Below the pieces are notes generated by a model, which saw nothing but the letters and a program-made list of their open reading frames with translations, did no database searches and had not been told where the DNA came from. A stretch of 64,000 nt of DNA. Source: CANLBN01 sp965230205. GTDB lineage: Bacteria; Pseudomonadota; Gammaproteobacteria; Pseudomonadales; Cellvibrionaceae. The DNA lies in assembly GCA_965230205.1 (NCBI GenBank), contig OZ245996.1, forward strand, positions 1,302,001-1,366,000, written 5' to 3'. The stretch's first letter is position 1, and each line of letters opens with the position of its first letter. The position numbers were made by a program, and so were the translations under genes. Below are positions 8,022 to 17,445 of the stretch, piece after piece.

Positions 8022-9620
8022 GTGACCGCGGCTATATGGGATCAGTGTATTAACTCACTGCAACAAGAGTTATCTGCTCAACAATTTAATACCTGGATCC
8101 GTCCGCTTACCCCTGTCGTTGAAGAATCGAGTAGCGAATTTTGTTTAATGGCGCCTAATCGTTTTGTGCTTGACTGGGTGAATGATAAGTTTATCCAGCG
8201 TATTCGGGAGCTAGTTCTTCACTTTTTCTCCAATGCAGCCTTAACGCCACCATCATCAATAACTATCAAGGTAGCCAGTCGACCAACTCGTGCTTTTGAG
8301 CGAAACACACAGACCGTTCAACGAAATGATTACAGCTCTTCGGGTTCGGTAGATAACCTTTCTAGCTCTCCCGGTTCTAATGAACATAACACGCATAACT
8401 CTGCACCCCATTCAGCAGAGGCAGCACTAACCCAAAATGCCTCTAACATTCCATTTGGTACACAGGCGTTTTCTTCAAATCAAGCACATTATGAAGCACC
8501 AACAAGCGTTCCAACTCAGCCCAATAATAAGGGGGTTGATCGCAGTCATATTAATCAGCAAACACTAGCTGAAGCTGATGTTGAAGGTGGGTTACATCAC
8601 CGTACAGGGTTAAATAAGTCTTTTACCTTTGAAAGCTTTGTAGAAGGTAAGTCTAACCAAATGGGCTTGGCAGCAGCACAGCAAGTAGTAGAAAATCCTG
8701 GTGGCTCTTATAACCCATTATTTATCTACGGTGGTGTTGGTTTAGGTAAAACACACTTAATGCATGCGGTGGGGAATGGCATGATGGCCCGCAACCCTAA
8801 TGCAAAAATTGTCTATCTGCATTCCGAGCGATTTGTGGCAGATATGGTAAAAGCCCTTCAGCTCAATGCAATTAATGACTTTAAACGTTATTACCGTTCA
8901 GTGGATGCTTTATTGATTGATGATATCCAGTTTTTTGCGGGAAAAGATCGCTCACAAGAGGAGTTTTTCCATACCTTTAACGCTTTACTTGAAGGAAATC
9001 AGCAAATTATTTTGACCTGTGATCGCTACCCCAAAGTAATCTCTAATTTAGAGGAGCGTTTGAAGTCTCGTTTTGGTTGGGGGCTAACAGTAGAGGTTGA
9101 GCCTCCAGAGCTAGAGACGCGAGCCGCCATTTTGCTGAAGCGAGCAGAAGAGTTAAAAATTGACTTACCTTATGATGCAGCCTTTTTTATTGCGCAGCGT
9201 ATTCGTTCTAATGTACGTGAGTTAGAAGGTGCGCTTAAACGTGTGGTTGCCAATGCCTCTTTTACTCAGCGATCCATCAATGTGGATTTAGTTCGAGAAG
9301 CACTCAAAGATTTATTAGCTTTACAAGATAAACAAGTCAGTATCAGTAATATACAACGCGTTGTTGGTGAGTACTATAAGGTAAAAGTCGCTGAATTTAC
9401 CTCAAAGCGCCGTAGCCGATCGGTTGCTCGACCTCGCCAAATCGCCATGGCTTTATCAAAAGAGTTAACGAATCATAGCTTGCCAGAAATTGGTGATGCT
9501 TTTGGTGGTCGTGATCATACGACGGTATTACATGCTTGCCGTAAAGTAAAAGAACTGTGTGGCAGTGATGCAGAATTGCAACAAGACTGGAAAAACCTTC
9601 AGCGTATCTTAACAACGTAA
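8022..9620 (+). CDS. dnaA: Chromosomal replication initiator protein DnaA
   Basis: DnaA binds its boxes at oriC, opens the DNA and recruits the helicase. The protein has an N-terminal interaction domain (AAIWDQCINSL...FNTWIRPL), a long low-complexity linker rich in Ser, Asn and Gln, and an AAA+ domain with Walker A GGVGLGKTHLMHAVGN and Walker B LLIDDIQF. It ends with the DNA-binding domain carrying the signature GGRDHTTVLHACRKV. The GTG at 8022 is chosen because GGGAGAG at 8009-8015 lies six bases before it and the next residues match the family start; a GTG at 7995 would add nine residues without such a signal. The product is 532 residues, a little long because of the linker. Confidence 0.97.
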   Translation: MTAAIWDQCINSLQQELSAQQFNTWIRPLTPVVEESSSEFCLMAPNRFVLDWVNDKFIQRIRELVLHFFSNAALTPPSSITIKVASRPTRAFERNTQTVQRNDYSSSGSVDNLSSSPGSNEHNTHNSAPHSAEAALTQNASNIPFGTQAFSSNQAHYEAPTSVPTQPNNKGVDRSHINQQTLAEADVEGGLHHRTGLNKSFTFESFVEGKSNQMGLAAAQQVVENPGGSYNPLFIYGGVGLGKTHLMHAVGNGMMARNPNAKIVYLHSERFVADMVKALQLNAINDFKRYYRSVDALLIDDIQFFAGKDRSQEEFFHTFNALLEGNQQIILTCDRYPKVISNLEERLKSRFGWGLTVEVEPPELETRAAILLKRAEELKIDLPYDAAFFIAQRIRSNVRELEGALKRVVANASFTQRSINVDLVREALKDLLALQDKQVSISNIQRVVGEYYKVKVAEFTSKRRSRSVARPRQIAMALSKELTNHSLPEIGDAFGGRDHTTVLHACRKVKELCGSDAELQQDWKNLQRILTT

Positions 9621-9913
9621 ACAGCAAGGAAACCCCAAACGATAATGGAATATTCATGTCTATAGCCCATACTGGCCATTGCTCACATTTTTAGTATGAC
9701 AGGCATGCAATGTTTTAGAGAGAGCCCATAAACCTGTTACAATCACGAGTTTATCGGCCTATCAGCTAACGGGCTTTGCTATAAATTTAAGCTAGTTTGT
9801 AAGTGCTCACTATAGTGTTTAAATCATTTTATATAGTGAGTTTAGAGGATTGAGTATATTTTTAATTAAAGATATACAAATTAATAATACACAATTAATA
9901 AAAGAGACTATCG

Positions 9914-11020
9914 ATGAAATTCACTGTAAAACGTGATGCTTTATTAGGACCATTACAACTTGTTGCTGGTGTGGTTGAGCGCCGCCAGACCTTGCCTGTT
10001 CTTGCCAATATATTATTAGTGCTTACAGAAGATAATTTATCACTTACTGGTACAGATTTAGAAGTAGAAATTGTAGGTCGCTTAGCGGTTGAATCGGTAT
10101 CTGACACGGGTGAAATAACAGTACCGGCACGTAAGCTTGTTGATATTTGCCGCTCTTTACCAGACTCTTCATTAATTGAAATTACGCTCGATGAGAACCA
10201 GCGTCTACTTGTTAAAAGTGGCCGCAGTCGTTTTACATTATCCACTTTGCCTGCCAATGATTTTCCTGCAACAGATATTAGTGAAGGCGATATTCAATTT
10301 AACTGCCCCCAGTTTTTAGTTAAGCGACTAATCGATCGCACCGCTTTTGCTATGGCTCAACAAGATGTTCGTTATTATTTAAATGGTATGTTATGGGAAG
10401 CAGAAGATAATTTGTTACGTTGTGTGGCGACAGATGGTCACCGCTTGGCTATGTGTACAAGAGAGCTGGATATACAGGTTCCTGCCAAAACTCAGGCAAT
10501 ATTACCTCGTAAAGGCGTTATTGAGCTTTCTCGATTATTAAAGGAAGAAGAAGCGAGTGTACAGGTTACGTTGAGTAGTCATCATATGCGTGTGGAAACC
10601 GTAGACTATACACTGACATCAAAATTAGTAGATGGTAAATTTCCTGACTATGAGCGAGTTCTGCCAAAAGGTGGTGATAATGTCTTATTAGGCAATAGAG
10701 AAGAATTAAAACAAGCGTTTGGGCGAACGGCGATTCTTTCTAATGAAAAGTATCGAGGTGTACGCCTTACCTTAGCTGATGGCCTGCTGACTATTGTTGC
10801 TAACAACCCTGAACAGGAAGAAGCAGAGGAACAGGTTGTTGTCGATTACTCCGGAGATAGTATTGAAATAGGCTTTAATGTTAGTTACCTACAAGATGTC
10901 ACCAATGTATTAAATACAGAAAACATTAAACTGACTTTATCAGATGCTAATAGTAGTGCATTATTAGAGGAGCCAGAAACAGGTGATTCAGTCTATGTTG
11001 TTATGCCAATGAGGCTGTGA
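9914..11020 (+). CDS. dnaN: DNA polymerase III sliding clamp, beta subunit
   Basis: The beta clamp encircles DNA and tethers polymerase III. The 368-residue protein matches the family in length and in its three-fold repeat. It starts MKFTVKRDALLGPLQLVAGVVERR, includes the central YYLNGMLWE and CVATDGHRLA segments, and ends with VVMPMRL, the normal clamp C-terminus that forms part of the partner-binding pocket. An AAAAGAG ribosome-binding sequence precedes the ATG. The 293-base gap after dnaA is AT-rich at its right end and may contain a dnaN promoter. The usual dnaA-dnaN-recF-gyrB order is kept. Confidence 0.98.
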   Translation: MKFTVKRDALLGPLQLVAGVVERRQTLPVLANILLVLTEDNLSLTGTDLEVEIVGRLAVESVSDTGEITVPARKLVDICRSLPDSSLIEITLDENQRLLVKSGRSRFTLSTLPANDFPATDISEGDIQFNCPQFLVKRLIDRTAFAMAQQDVRYYLNGMLWEAEDNLLRCVATDGHRLAMCTRELDIQVPAKTQAILPRKGVIELSRLLKEEEASVQVTLSSHHMRVETVDYTLTSKLVDGKFPDYERVLPKGGDNVLLGNREELKQAFGRTAILSNEKYRGVRLTLADGLLTIVANNPEQEEAEEQVVVDYSGDSIEIGFNVSYLQDVTNVLNTENIKLTLSDANSSALLEEPETGDSVYVVMPMRL

Positions 11021-11048
11021 TTTGCGCAGGAGGAATATAGACGCAAAT
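11020..11048. repeat. Inverted repeat directly after the dnaN stop codon
   Basis: ATTTGCG at 11020-11026 pairs with CGCAAAT at 11042-11048 across a 15-base loop that contains AGGAGGA. There is no T-run, so it is not a good terminator. It may tune readthrough or translation between dnaN and recF. Confidence 0.35.
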
Positions 11049-11101
11049 TCTCTACTATCTTTGTCTAGCGCTTAAGCCAACAAACAGTAAAATAAATATC
11101 C

Positions 11102-12238
11102 ATGTCTGTACTTAAGCGCTTGCAGGTTTCATATCTGCGAAATCTCGACCAAGTATCACTAACACTCTCACCTAAAATCAATCTTTTCTATGGTGAAAAT
11201 GGCAGTGGAAAAACCAGCTTACTTGAAGCTTTATCACTGCTTGGTCTAGGACGTTCATTTCGCAGTCATAAAATTCGCTCCTTAATCAATCACGATCAAC
11301 AACAATTTACAATTTTTGCAGATATCAATGTAGATGAAACTAACGCAGCTGTTGGTATCCAAAAAAGCCGTAATGGGACAACATTGATACGTGTAAATGG
11401 GGAAACGATTCCATCTGCGGTATTACTAGCTCAAAAACTACCATTACAAATTATAGATGCAAACTCTTTTCAGTTGATCGAGGGTTCGCCTCTTCAACGC
11501 AGGCGTTTTTTAGATTGGATGGTGTTTCACGTGAAACCAGAGTTTATTGAGCCTTGGCGCCGTTTACAGCGAGTGATTAAACAGCGGAATAGTCTGCTGA
11601 AGCGTGATAAAATAACCCGTTTAGATTTAGAGCCTTGGGACAAAGAGTTCATAGAGCTAGCACTACTTATCGATCAGCTTCGAAAAAGTGTCTTTGAAGA
11701 GTTTCATTGCTTATTTGGGCAATTCAGAAGCAGCTTTTCTAAAGCTATTGCTGATGTCGCTATTACTTATCACCCTGGTTGGAATGAGGCCCAAGGGTTT
11801 AAAGAAACGTTGGCGGAGTGTTTCGATAGGGATAGACGTGATGGCTATACTCACTATGGCCCTCAACGAGCAGAAATTAAGTTTACAGTTGAAGGCAAGG
11901 CTGCGTTAGATGTACTGAGCAGAGGCCAGGAGAAGTCACTAATATGTGGGCTTCATATTGCGCAGGCGAAATTGCATCAACAAAAGACGAATCAAAAAAG
12001 TGTTTTTCTAGTTGATGATTTGTTAGCAGAGCTTGATGATCAAAATGCAATTAGATTGATTAATTGGCTTGTTGAGCTGGGCGGACAAGTTTTTGTTACC
12101 GGGGTTAGTAGAGATAGCCTTTTAAAAACCTGGTTTCAGCAGCAATCATTATGCGAAAAAGATGCTTCAGAAATAAATTTGTTTCACGTGAAACAAGGCC
12201 ATATTACATCAGAAGATTTCTCTCAGAGTAATTATTAA
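11102..12238 (+). CDS. recF: DNA replication and repair protein RecF
   Basis: RecF is an SMC-like ATPase that helps load RecA at single-stranded gaps. The 378-residue protein has Walker A GENGSGKTSLLEAL near residue 35, followed by the family's LGLGRSFRSHK. The ABC-type signature LSRGQEKSL and Walker B VFLVDDLLAELD are in the C-terminal half. The start ATG gives the family N-terminus (LKRLQVSYLRNL). It lies 81 bases after dnaN and 25 bases before the gyrB start. Two parS-type palindromes are embedded in the coding sequence, so this gene doubles as a chromosome-segregation landmark. Confidence 0.97.
   Translation: MSVLKRLQVSYLRNLDQVSLTLSPKINLFYGENGSGKTSLLEALSLLGLGRSFRSHKIRSLINHDQQQFTIFADINVDETNAAVGIQKSRNGTTLIRVNGETIPSAVLLAQKLPLQIIDANSFQLIEGSPLQRRRFLDWMVFHVKPEFIEPWRRLQRVIKQRNSLLKRDKITRLDLEPWDKEFIELALLIDQLRKSVFEEFHCLFGQFRSSFSKAIADVAITYHPGWNEAQGFKETLAECFDRDRRDGYTHYGPQRAEIKFTVEGKAALDVLSRGQEKSLICGLHIAQAKLHQQKTNQKSVFLVDDLLAELDDQNAIRLINWLVELGGQVFVTGVSRDSLLKTWFQQQSLCEKDASEINLFHVKQGHITSEDFSQSNY
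11523..11538. promoter_or_regulatory. parS: parS-like ParB-binding site inside recF (15/16)
   Basis: TGTTTCACGTGAAACC matches the bacterial parS consensus TGTTTCACGTGAAACA at 15 of 16 positions. It is a near-perfect palindrome translated in frame as part of recF, in the segment reading VFHVKP. Confidence 0.85.
12180..12195. promoter_or_regulatory. parS: Perfect parS ParB-binding site near the 3' end of recF
   Basis: TGTTTCACGTGAAACA equals the consensus parS palindrome at all 16 positions. It is translated within recF in the segment reading FHVKQ, 657 bases after the first site. ParB nucleates at such sites close to the origin and works with ParA and condensin to segregate the chromosome. 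Confidence 0.92.
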
Positions 12239-12263
12239 TAGATTTATTGACTTGGGATTAACT

Positions 12264-14717
12264 ATGTCAGACGAAAAAGACGAAAACGGCAACGATATCG
12301 AAAATAACGGTAACTATGATTCTTCCAGTATTAAAGTCTTAAAAGGGCTTGATGCAGTGCGTAAGCGTCCAGGTATGTATATCGGAGATACAGATGATGG
12401 TACCGGCCTGCACCACATGGTATTTGAAATTGTTGATAACTCTATCGATGAAGCGTTAGCAGGACATTGTTCTGAGATCAAAATTGTTATTCACCCGGAC
12501 GAATCGATATCAGTTTCTGATAATGGCCGTGGTATTCCTACCGAAATCCATGAGGAAGGTGTATCGGCAGCAGAAGTCATTATGACCGTACTTCATGCAG
12601 GTGGTAAGTTTGATGATAACTCTTATAAAGTGTCTGGCGGGCTTCACGGTGTTGGTGTCTCTGTCGTTAATGCGCTTTCTAAAGAATTAACATTGACCAT
12701 ACGTCGTGGTGGCAACGTTCATGAGCAGGTTTATCATCATGGTGTACCACAATCTCCATTAACAATTATTGGAGAGACAGAACAAAGTGGTACATCGGTC
12801 CATTTTAAGCCGTCTGAAGAAACCTTTAATAATATTGAATTTCACTTCGATTTGCTTGCCAAGCGGCTGCGTGAACTGTCATTCCTAAATTCAGGCGTCC
12901 GTATTGTCCTTAAAGATGAGCGTACAGCGAAAGAAGAAGTCTATGAATATGAAGGCGGCTTAAGTGCGTTCGTCGACTATTTGAATACCAATAAAACAAC
13001 ACTGAATAAGATCCTTCACTTCTCGGCAGAAGGTAAAGAAGATGGTATAGGTGTTGAAGTTGCCTTGCAGTGGAATGATAGTTTCCAGGAAAACCTTTTA
13101 TGCTATACCAATAATATCCCTCAACGAGATGGCGGTACCCACTTAGCTGGATTTCGAGGAGCTCTGACTCGAACTCTAAACAACTATATAGATAAAGAAG
13201 GTTTATTTAAGAAAGAAAAAGCTAATACGACAGGTGATGATGCCCGTGAAGGCTTAACAGCTATTATTTCAGTGAAGGTGCCAGATCCTAAGTTTTCTTC
13301 ACAAACGAAAGATAAGCTAGTTTCTTCAGAGGTTAAAACAGCCGTTGAACAGCAGATGGGTCAAGCATTTAACGACTATCTTGTTGAAAATCCACAAGAT
13401 GCTAAATCCATTGTGACTAAAATGATGGAAGCTGCCAAAGCCAGGGAAGCCGCGCGTAAAGCTCGTGAGATGACGCGCAGAAAAGGCGCTCTGGATATTG
13501 CCGGTCTGCCAGGTAAGTTAGCTGATTGTCAGGAAAAAGACCCAGCATTATCAGAAGTTTACCTAGTGGAGGGTGATTCAGCAGGAGGTTCAGCCAAACA
13601 AGGTCGTGATCGCAAAACTCAGGCTATTTTGCCACTTAAAGGTAAGATTCTAAATGTTGAAAAAGCTCGGTTTGATAAGATGCTTTCCAGTGCAGAAGTT
13701 GGCACATTGATTACGGCTTTAGGTTGTGGAATCGGCAAAGAAGAGTTTGATGCTGATAAATTGCGTTACCACAGTATTATTATCATGACGGATGCGGATG
13801 TTGATGGCTCGCATATTCGTACTTTATTGTTAACTTTCTTTTTCCGTCAAACACGAGAATTGATAGAGCGAGGTCATATTTATATTGCTCAGCCGCCTTT
13901 GTACAAGATTAGCAAAGGTAAGCAAGAGCAGTACTTAAAAGGCGAACCGGAAAAAATCGAGTTTTTAACTAATGCGGCTTTAGAAGGTACGCAACTGTTT
14001 ACTAACCCTGAAGCCCCTGCTATTACTGGGACTGCGCTTGAAACACTGGTAAAAGATTACCGTCAGGTAATGTCAACCATTGATCGTTTGTCACGTTTGT
14101 ATCCAGCAGAAACCCTTGAACAGATGATTTATTTGCCTGCGCTATCAACAGACGATCTATCCAGTAAAGAAGCGGTTGGTAGCTGGTGTGATCAATTGAC
14201 TGAATTTATGGATAAAGGGCAGTTAAGCGGTTCGAGTCGTTATCTTGTCACTGTACGTGAAGATCAAGAGCGTCATATCTATTTACCCCAAATAGAAGTA
14301 TTGGCTCATGGCTTGAGTCATGAATACCCCTTTAGCCATGACTTCTTTGCATCAGGCGAGTATCAATCAATTGTTGATTTAGGTGCCAAATTGAAAGATT
14401 TGATACAAGAAGGAGCCTTTGTACAGCGAGGAGAAAAGCAGCATCAAATTGAAAGCTTTAAAGAAGGGTTAGAGTGGCTGATGGCAGAAGCTAGCAAAGG
14501 CTATAATATTCAGCGCTATAAAGGATTGGGAGAAATGAATCCGGATCAGCTGTGGGAGACAACCATGGATCCATCCACTCGCCGTATGCTTAAAGTAACC
14601 ATAGAGGATGCTATTGCAGCTGATCAAATTTTCACCACTTTAATGGGGGATCAAGTTGAGCCGAGACGTGATTTTATCGAAAGTAATGCTCTATCGGTTG
14701 CCAATCTAGATGTCTGA
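12264..14717 (+). CDS. gyrB: DNA gyrase subunit B
   Basis: GyrB carries the ATPase and TOPRIM domains of gyrase, which introduces negative supercoils. The 817-residue protein shows the GHKL ATPase motifs (EIVDNSIDEALAG, SDNGRGIP, GGLHGVGVSVVNALS), the TOPRIM sequence EGDSAGGSAKQGRD with the metal-binding DADVDGSH, and a C-terminal tail ending with the gyrase DFIESNAL motif. It has the extra insert between TOPRIM and tail normal for gammaproteobacteria. The ATG at 12264 is preferred over an upstream TTG at 12252 because GGGA precedes it. A strong terminator follows. Confidence 0.98.
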   Translation: MSDEKDENGNDIENNGNYDSSSIKVLKGLDAVRKRPGMYIGDTDDGTGLHHMVFEIVDNSIDEALAGHCSEIKIVIHPDESISVSDNGRGIPTEIHEEGVSAAEVIMTVLHAGGKFDDNSYKVSGGLHGVGVSVVNALSKELTLTIRRGGNVHEQVYHHGVPQSPLTIIGETEQSGTSVHFKPSEETFNNIEFHFDLLAKRLRELSFLNSGVRIVLKDERTAKEEVYEYEGGLSAFVDYLNTNKTTLNKILHFSAEGKEDGIGVEVALQWNDSFQENLLCYTNNIPQRDGGTHLAGFRGALTRTLNNYIDKEGLFKKEKANTTGDDAREGLTAIISVKVPDPKFSSQTKDKLVSSEVKTAVEQQMGQAFNDYLVENPQDAKSIVTKMMEAAKAREAARKAREMTRRKGALDIAGLPGKLADCQEKDPALSEVYLVEGDSAGGSAKQGRDRKTQAILPLKGKILNVEKARFDKMLSSAEVGTLITALGCGIGKEEFDADKLRYHSIIIMTDADVDGSHIRTLLLTFFFRQTRELIERGHIYIAQPPLYKISKGKQEQYLKGEPEKIEFLTNAALEGTQLFTNPEAPAITGTALETLVKDYRQVMSTIDRLSRLYPAETLEQMIYLPALSTDDLSSKEAVGSWCDQLTEFMDKGQLSGSSRYLVTVREDQERHIYLPQIEVLAHGLSHEYPFSHDFFASGEYQSIVDLGAKLKDLIQEGAFVQRGEKQHQIESFKEGLEWLMAEASKGYNIQRYKGLGEMNPDQLWETTMDPSTRRMLKVTIEDAIAADQIFTTLMGDQVEPRRDFIESNALSVANLDV

Positions 14718-14742
14718 TAGCTAAAGTTAACTTCTAATCATT

Positions 14743-14769
14743 AAAAGCCAGCGTACAGCTGGCTTTTTT
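14743..14769 (+). terminator. Rho-independent terminator after gyrB
   Basis: AAAAGCCAGC and GCTGGCTTTT form a perfect 10-bp stem with a GTACA loop, followed by T residues to 14769. It lies 25 bases after the gyrB stop and closes the dnaA-dnaN-recF-gyrB block. Confidence 0.92.
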
Positions 14770-14885
14770 ATTGGTCTTCAAAAAGCCTAGTGAACAAATA
14801 AAATAGAAAAACCCTTCATTTTTCAAAATCTTGCATATACTTAATAAAATAGTCATTGATACAAACGCGAGATCTGAAGGGAGTT

Positions 14886-16559
14886 ATGAGCAAGGCCCAA
14901 CAACCACTGCAACAAATAGACATTATTAAAATCTACGAGAAAAAGCGTTGCTTGGTTGTGGATGATTTAACTGAAGTTCGTGCGGCTTACAAGCGTATGT
15001 TACGGTCATTTGGTTCCACAGAGATAGACACGGCAGCAACGGGCGATCAGGCAATGCAAATGTGTGAAGGCCGCCAATATGGCATGATCATTTGCGATTA
15101 CAACCTTGATGAATCAAAGGATGGACAACAAGTACTAGAAGAGCTGCGCCATATGCAGCTACTAAAATATACCACCCTATTTATCATTATCACCGCTGAA
15201 ACGTCTCGAGAGATGGTCTTGGGTGCGATAGAAAATCAGCCAGACGACTACATCACTAAGCCCATCTCCCAAAAAATGATGCGCTCTCGACTTGACCGAG
15301 CATTATTAAAACATGAGGAGCTTTACCAAATTAAATCAGCCATGGATAGTAAAAGCTATGGTCGAGCCATTCGTTTATGCGATGAAAAAATTAACGCTAA
15401 TAGCCGTTATCGCTGGGAGTGTGTACGCTATAAAGCACAAATATATTGGTTAATGGGCGAGATTGATGACGCTAAGAATATTTACGAAGAAGCACTGGAA
15501 GAAAAAGAGTTTGTCTGGGCGAAAATTGGCTTAGCCAGAACATTAATTCATTCCGGACAATATGAGAATATTGAGCCTATCTTGAAAGGCATCCTCAGGG
15601 ATGACCATCGTTATATTGAAGCCCATGATATCCTTTCAGAGTTTTATGAAAAAACCCGTCAGTATCGAAAGGCACAAGATGCAACACAAACCGCAACCAA
15701 GCTCTCACCTAAATCGATATTGCGCCATCGCCGTCTAGCTGAATTAGCAGAAGAGAATCAGGATGATGAAACTTGTCTAAAAGCGTACGAAGAAGCCATA
15801 CGCTGGAACTACAACTCCTGTCATGCGGATGCTGAAGATTATTTAAGTTTGGCTCGTAAAACAGTGAGCGTGACTAAAGGCCGAAAAGATCGAGACTCCA
15901 TCGATAAAAATAAAAAAGCATTAAGTTTATTGGATAGAATGAGGCGCCGTTTCCCTGAGCGTAAAAATAAAGTGAAGTCAGGTTTAATTGAATCTCAATT
16001 GCATGCTAACCAAGGTAAAGACAGCTTCGCTAAATCTGCTCTAGAAGCGGCGGAGAAAGAGTATGATATTCTCGAACCGAAAGAAATGGATGCACGTTTG
16101 GATTTTGCTCAATCACAATTGATGGTTGGCGATAAGAAAAAAGCCTATAAAGAATTACATCTGGTTTCTCGTGAATGCAAAAACGACAAAAAAATATTGG
16201 AACGCGTTGATAAAATCAGTGAAGAACCAATCACTGTTGCAGGAAAGCAATGTGCTGCCGATTTATCTCGCTCAGGTATCGAAGCGTATCAGCGTAAAGA
16301 TTATGATGCGTCATTAATTATTTTTACAGATGCCTTAAAAATGTTTCCTAACCATACAGGTGTTAATTTAAATATGGTTCAGGTGTCATTGGCAAAAACT
16401 GATGCAGAGGGAAAAAGCAAAGACCTTTATGACCGTTGTAAAGACTGCCTGCTTCGAGTTGATAGTATCGATAAAGAGCATAAACAATACGAGCGGTTTA
16501 AATTTTTACTCAATCAATATAAAACAATTTACGCTGACTATATTGAAAAAAGAATGTAG
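14886..16559 (+). CDS. Response regulator: receiver domain fused to a long TPR-type tail
   Basis: The 557-residue protein begins with a CheY-like receiver domain: the acidic pair D26-D27 in LVVDDL, phosphoacceptor D71 in IICDYNL, the switch residue region IIITAE and the lysine in ITKPIS. There is no DNA-binding or enzymatic output domain. The remaining 400 residues are helical tetratricopeptide-like repeats (for example the segments around DDAKNIYEEALEEKEFVWAK and RKAQDATQTATKLSPKSILR), which usually bind proteins. The ATG at 14886 follows AAGGGAG; an upstream in-frame ATG at 14856 lacks such a signal. No histidine kinase is adjacent, so the signal is unknown. It stands alone between gyrB and convergent aroE. 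Confidence 0.88.
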   Translation: MSKAQQPLQQIDIIKIYEKKRCLVVDDLTEVRAAYKRMLRSFGSTEIDTAATGDQAMQMCEGRQYGMIICDYNLDESKDGQQVLEELRHMQLLKYTTLFIIITAETSREMVLGAIENQPDDYITKPISQKMMRSRLDRALLKHEELYQIKSAMDSKSYGRAIRLCDEKINANSRYRWECVRYKAQIYWLMGEIDDAKNIYEEALEEKEFVWAKIGLARTLIHSGQYENIEPILKGILRDDHRYIEAHDILSEFYEKTRQYRKAQDATQTATKLSPKSILRHRRLAELAEENQDDETCLKAYEEAIRWNYNSCHADAEDYLSLARKTVSVTKGRKDRDSIDKNKKALSLLDRMRRRFPERKNKVKSGLIESQLHANQGKDSFAKSALEAAEKEYDILEPKEMDARLDFAQSQLMVGDKKKAYKELHLVSRECKNDKKILERVDKISEEPITVAGKQCAADLSRSGIEAYQRKDYDASLIIFTDALKMFPNHTGVNLNMVQVSLAKTDAEGKSKDLYDRCKDCLLRVDSIDKEHKQYERFKFLLNQYKTIYADYIEKRM

Positions 16560-16595
16560 CGTCTTTTAAAGATAGTCTATTTTAGTTTCTATAAT

Positions 16596-17444
16596 TTAAT
16601 TCGATAGCGCTTCTCGTAAAGTATCAATAACAGCCTTTGTTTCTGGCCGAATCCCTCTCCAAAGAAAAAAAGATTCAGCCCCTTGGCACACTAACATGCC
16701 AAGGCCATCACTAATATTTTTAACTGAATTTTCTTTTGCCCAGAGTAAAAAAGGAGTGAGTTGTTTACTGTACATCATATCGTAACAACAGGTATTTTCT
16801 GTTGCTATTTCTGCGGGTAAAGGTGGTAGCTCTCCTGACAAACTTGCAGATGTTCCATTAATAATGAGATCAAACGACTGGCCTGTTAATTCAGAAAAAG
16901 AACTAGCAGTAATAGAAAAAATATCAGAAAAATCTTCAGCAAGTTTTTCAGCTTTTTCTTTGGTCCGATTTGCAATAACAATAGCAGAGGGGCTTTCTTG
17001 AATAAATGGCTCTAATATTCCACGAACAGCTCCACCAGCCCCTAAAATTAAAACTCGCTTATTTTTAATATCCCAATTCAAGTGGGTTTTAATATCAGTG
17101 ACGAGACCAACACCGTCGGTATTATCTCCTAACACTTGCCCATTTTTTTGAAGAGAAAGAGTGTTGACGGCACCTGCACGTTTAGCACGAGGTGTTAATT
17201 CTTTAACATAATTAAATGCATCTTCTTTAAACGGTACGGTGACATTTAAGCCTTTCCCATTCCTAGAAAAAAATTGATCTGCTGCTGATTCGAAAGCGCC
17301 AACGTCTACACATTGGGCTTTGTATATTAGCTGTTGTTGAGTTTGTTCTGCAAAAGCTGTTTGCAATATTGGCGATTTTGAATGAGCTATAGGGTTACCA
17401 AATACGGCGTAATTATCTGTCATAGTGTGTGTGGATTTTGTCAT
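16596..17444 (-). CDS. aroE: Shikimate dehydrogenase (NADP+)
   Basis: AroE reduces 3-dehydroshikimate to shikimate in aromatic amino acid synthesis. The N-terminal substrate domain has YAVFGNPIAHSKSP and the catalytic-lysine region VTVPFKEDAF. The NADP-binding Rossmann loop is LGAGGAVRGI, with the NRTKEKAE segment that recognises NADP phosphate. The start is uncertain: the ATG at 17444 begins one base after the hemF stop codon, while the ATG at 17423 gives the exact family N-terminus (MTDNYAVFG). The gene is tightly linked to hemF, as in Pseudomonas from memory, and converges on the TPR response regulator. Confidence 0.96.
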   Translation of the reverse strand: MTKSTHTMTDNYAVFGNPIAHSKSPILQTAFAEQTQQQLIYKAQCVDVGAFESAADQFFSRNGKGLNVTVPFKEDAFNYVKELTPRAKRAGAVNTLSLQKNGQVLGDNTDGVGLVTDIKTHLNWDIKNKRVLILGAGGAVRGILEPFIQESPSAIVIANRTKEKAEKLAEDFSDIFSITASSFSELTGQSFDLIINGTSASLSGELPPLPAEIATENTCCYDMMYSKQLTPFLLWAKENSVKNISDGLGMLVCQGAESFFLWRGIRPETKAVIDTLREALSN

Positions 17445-17445
17445 G

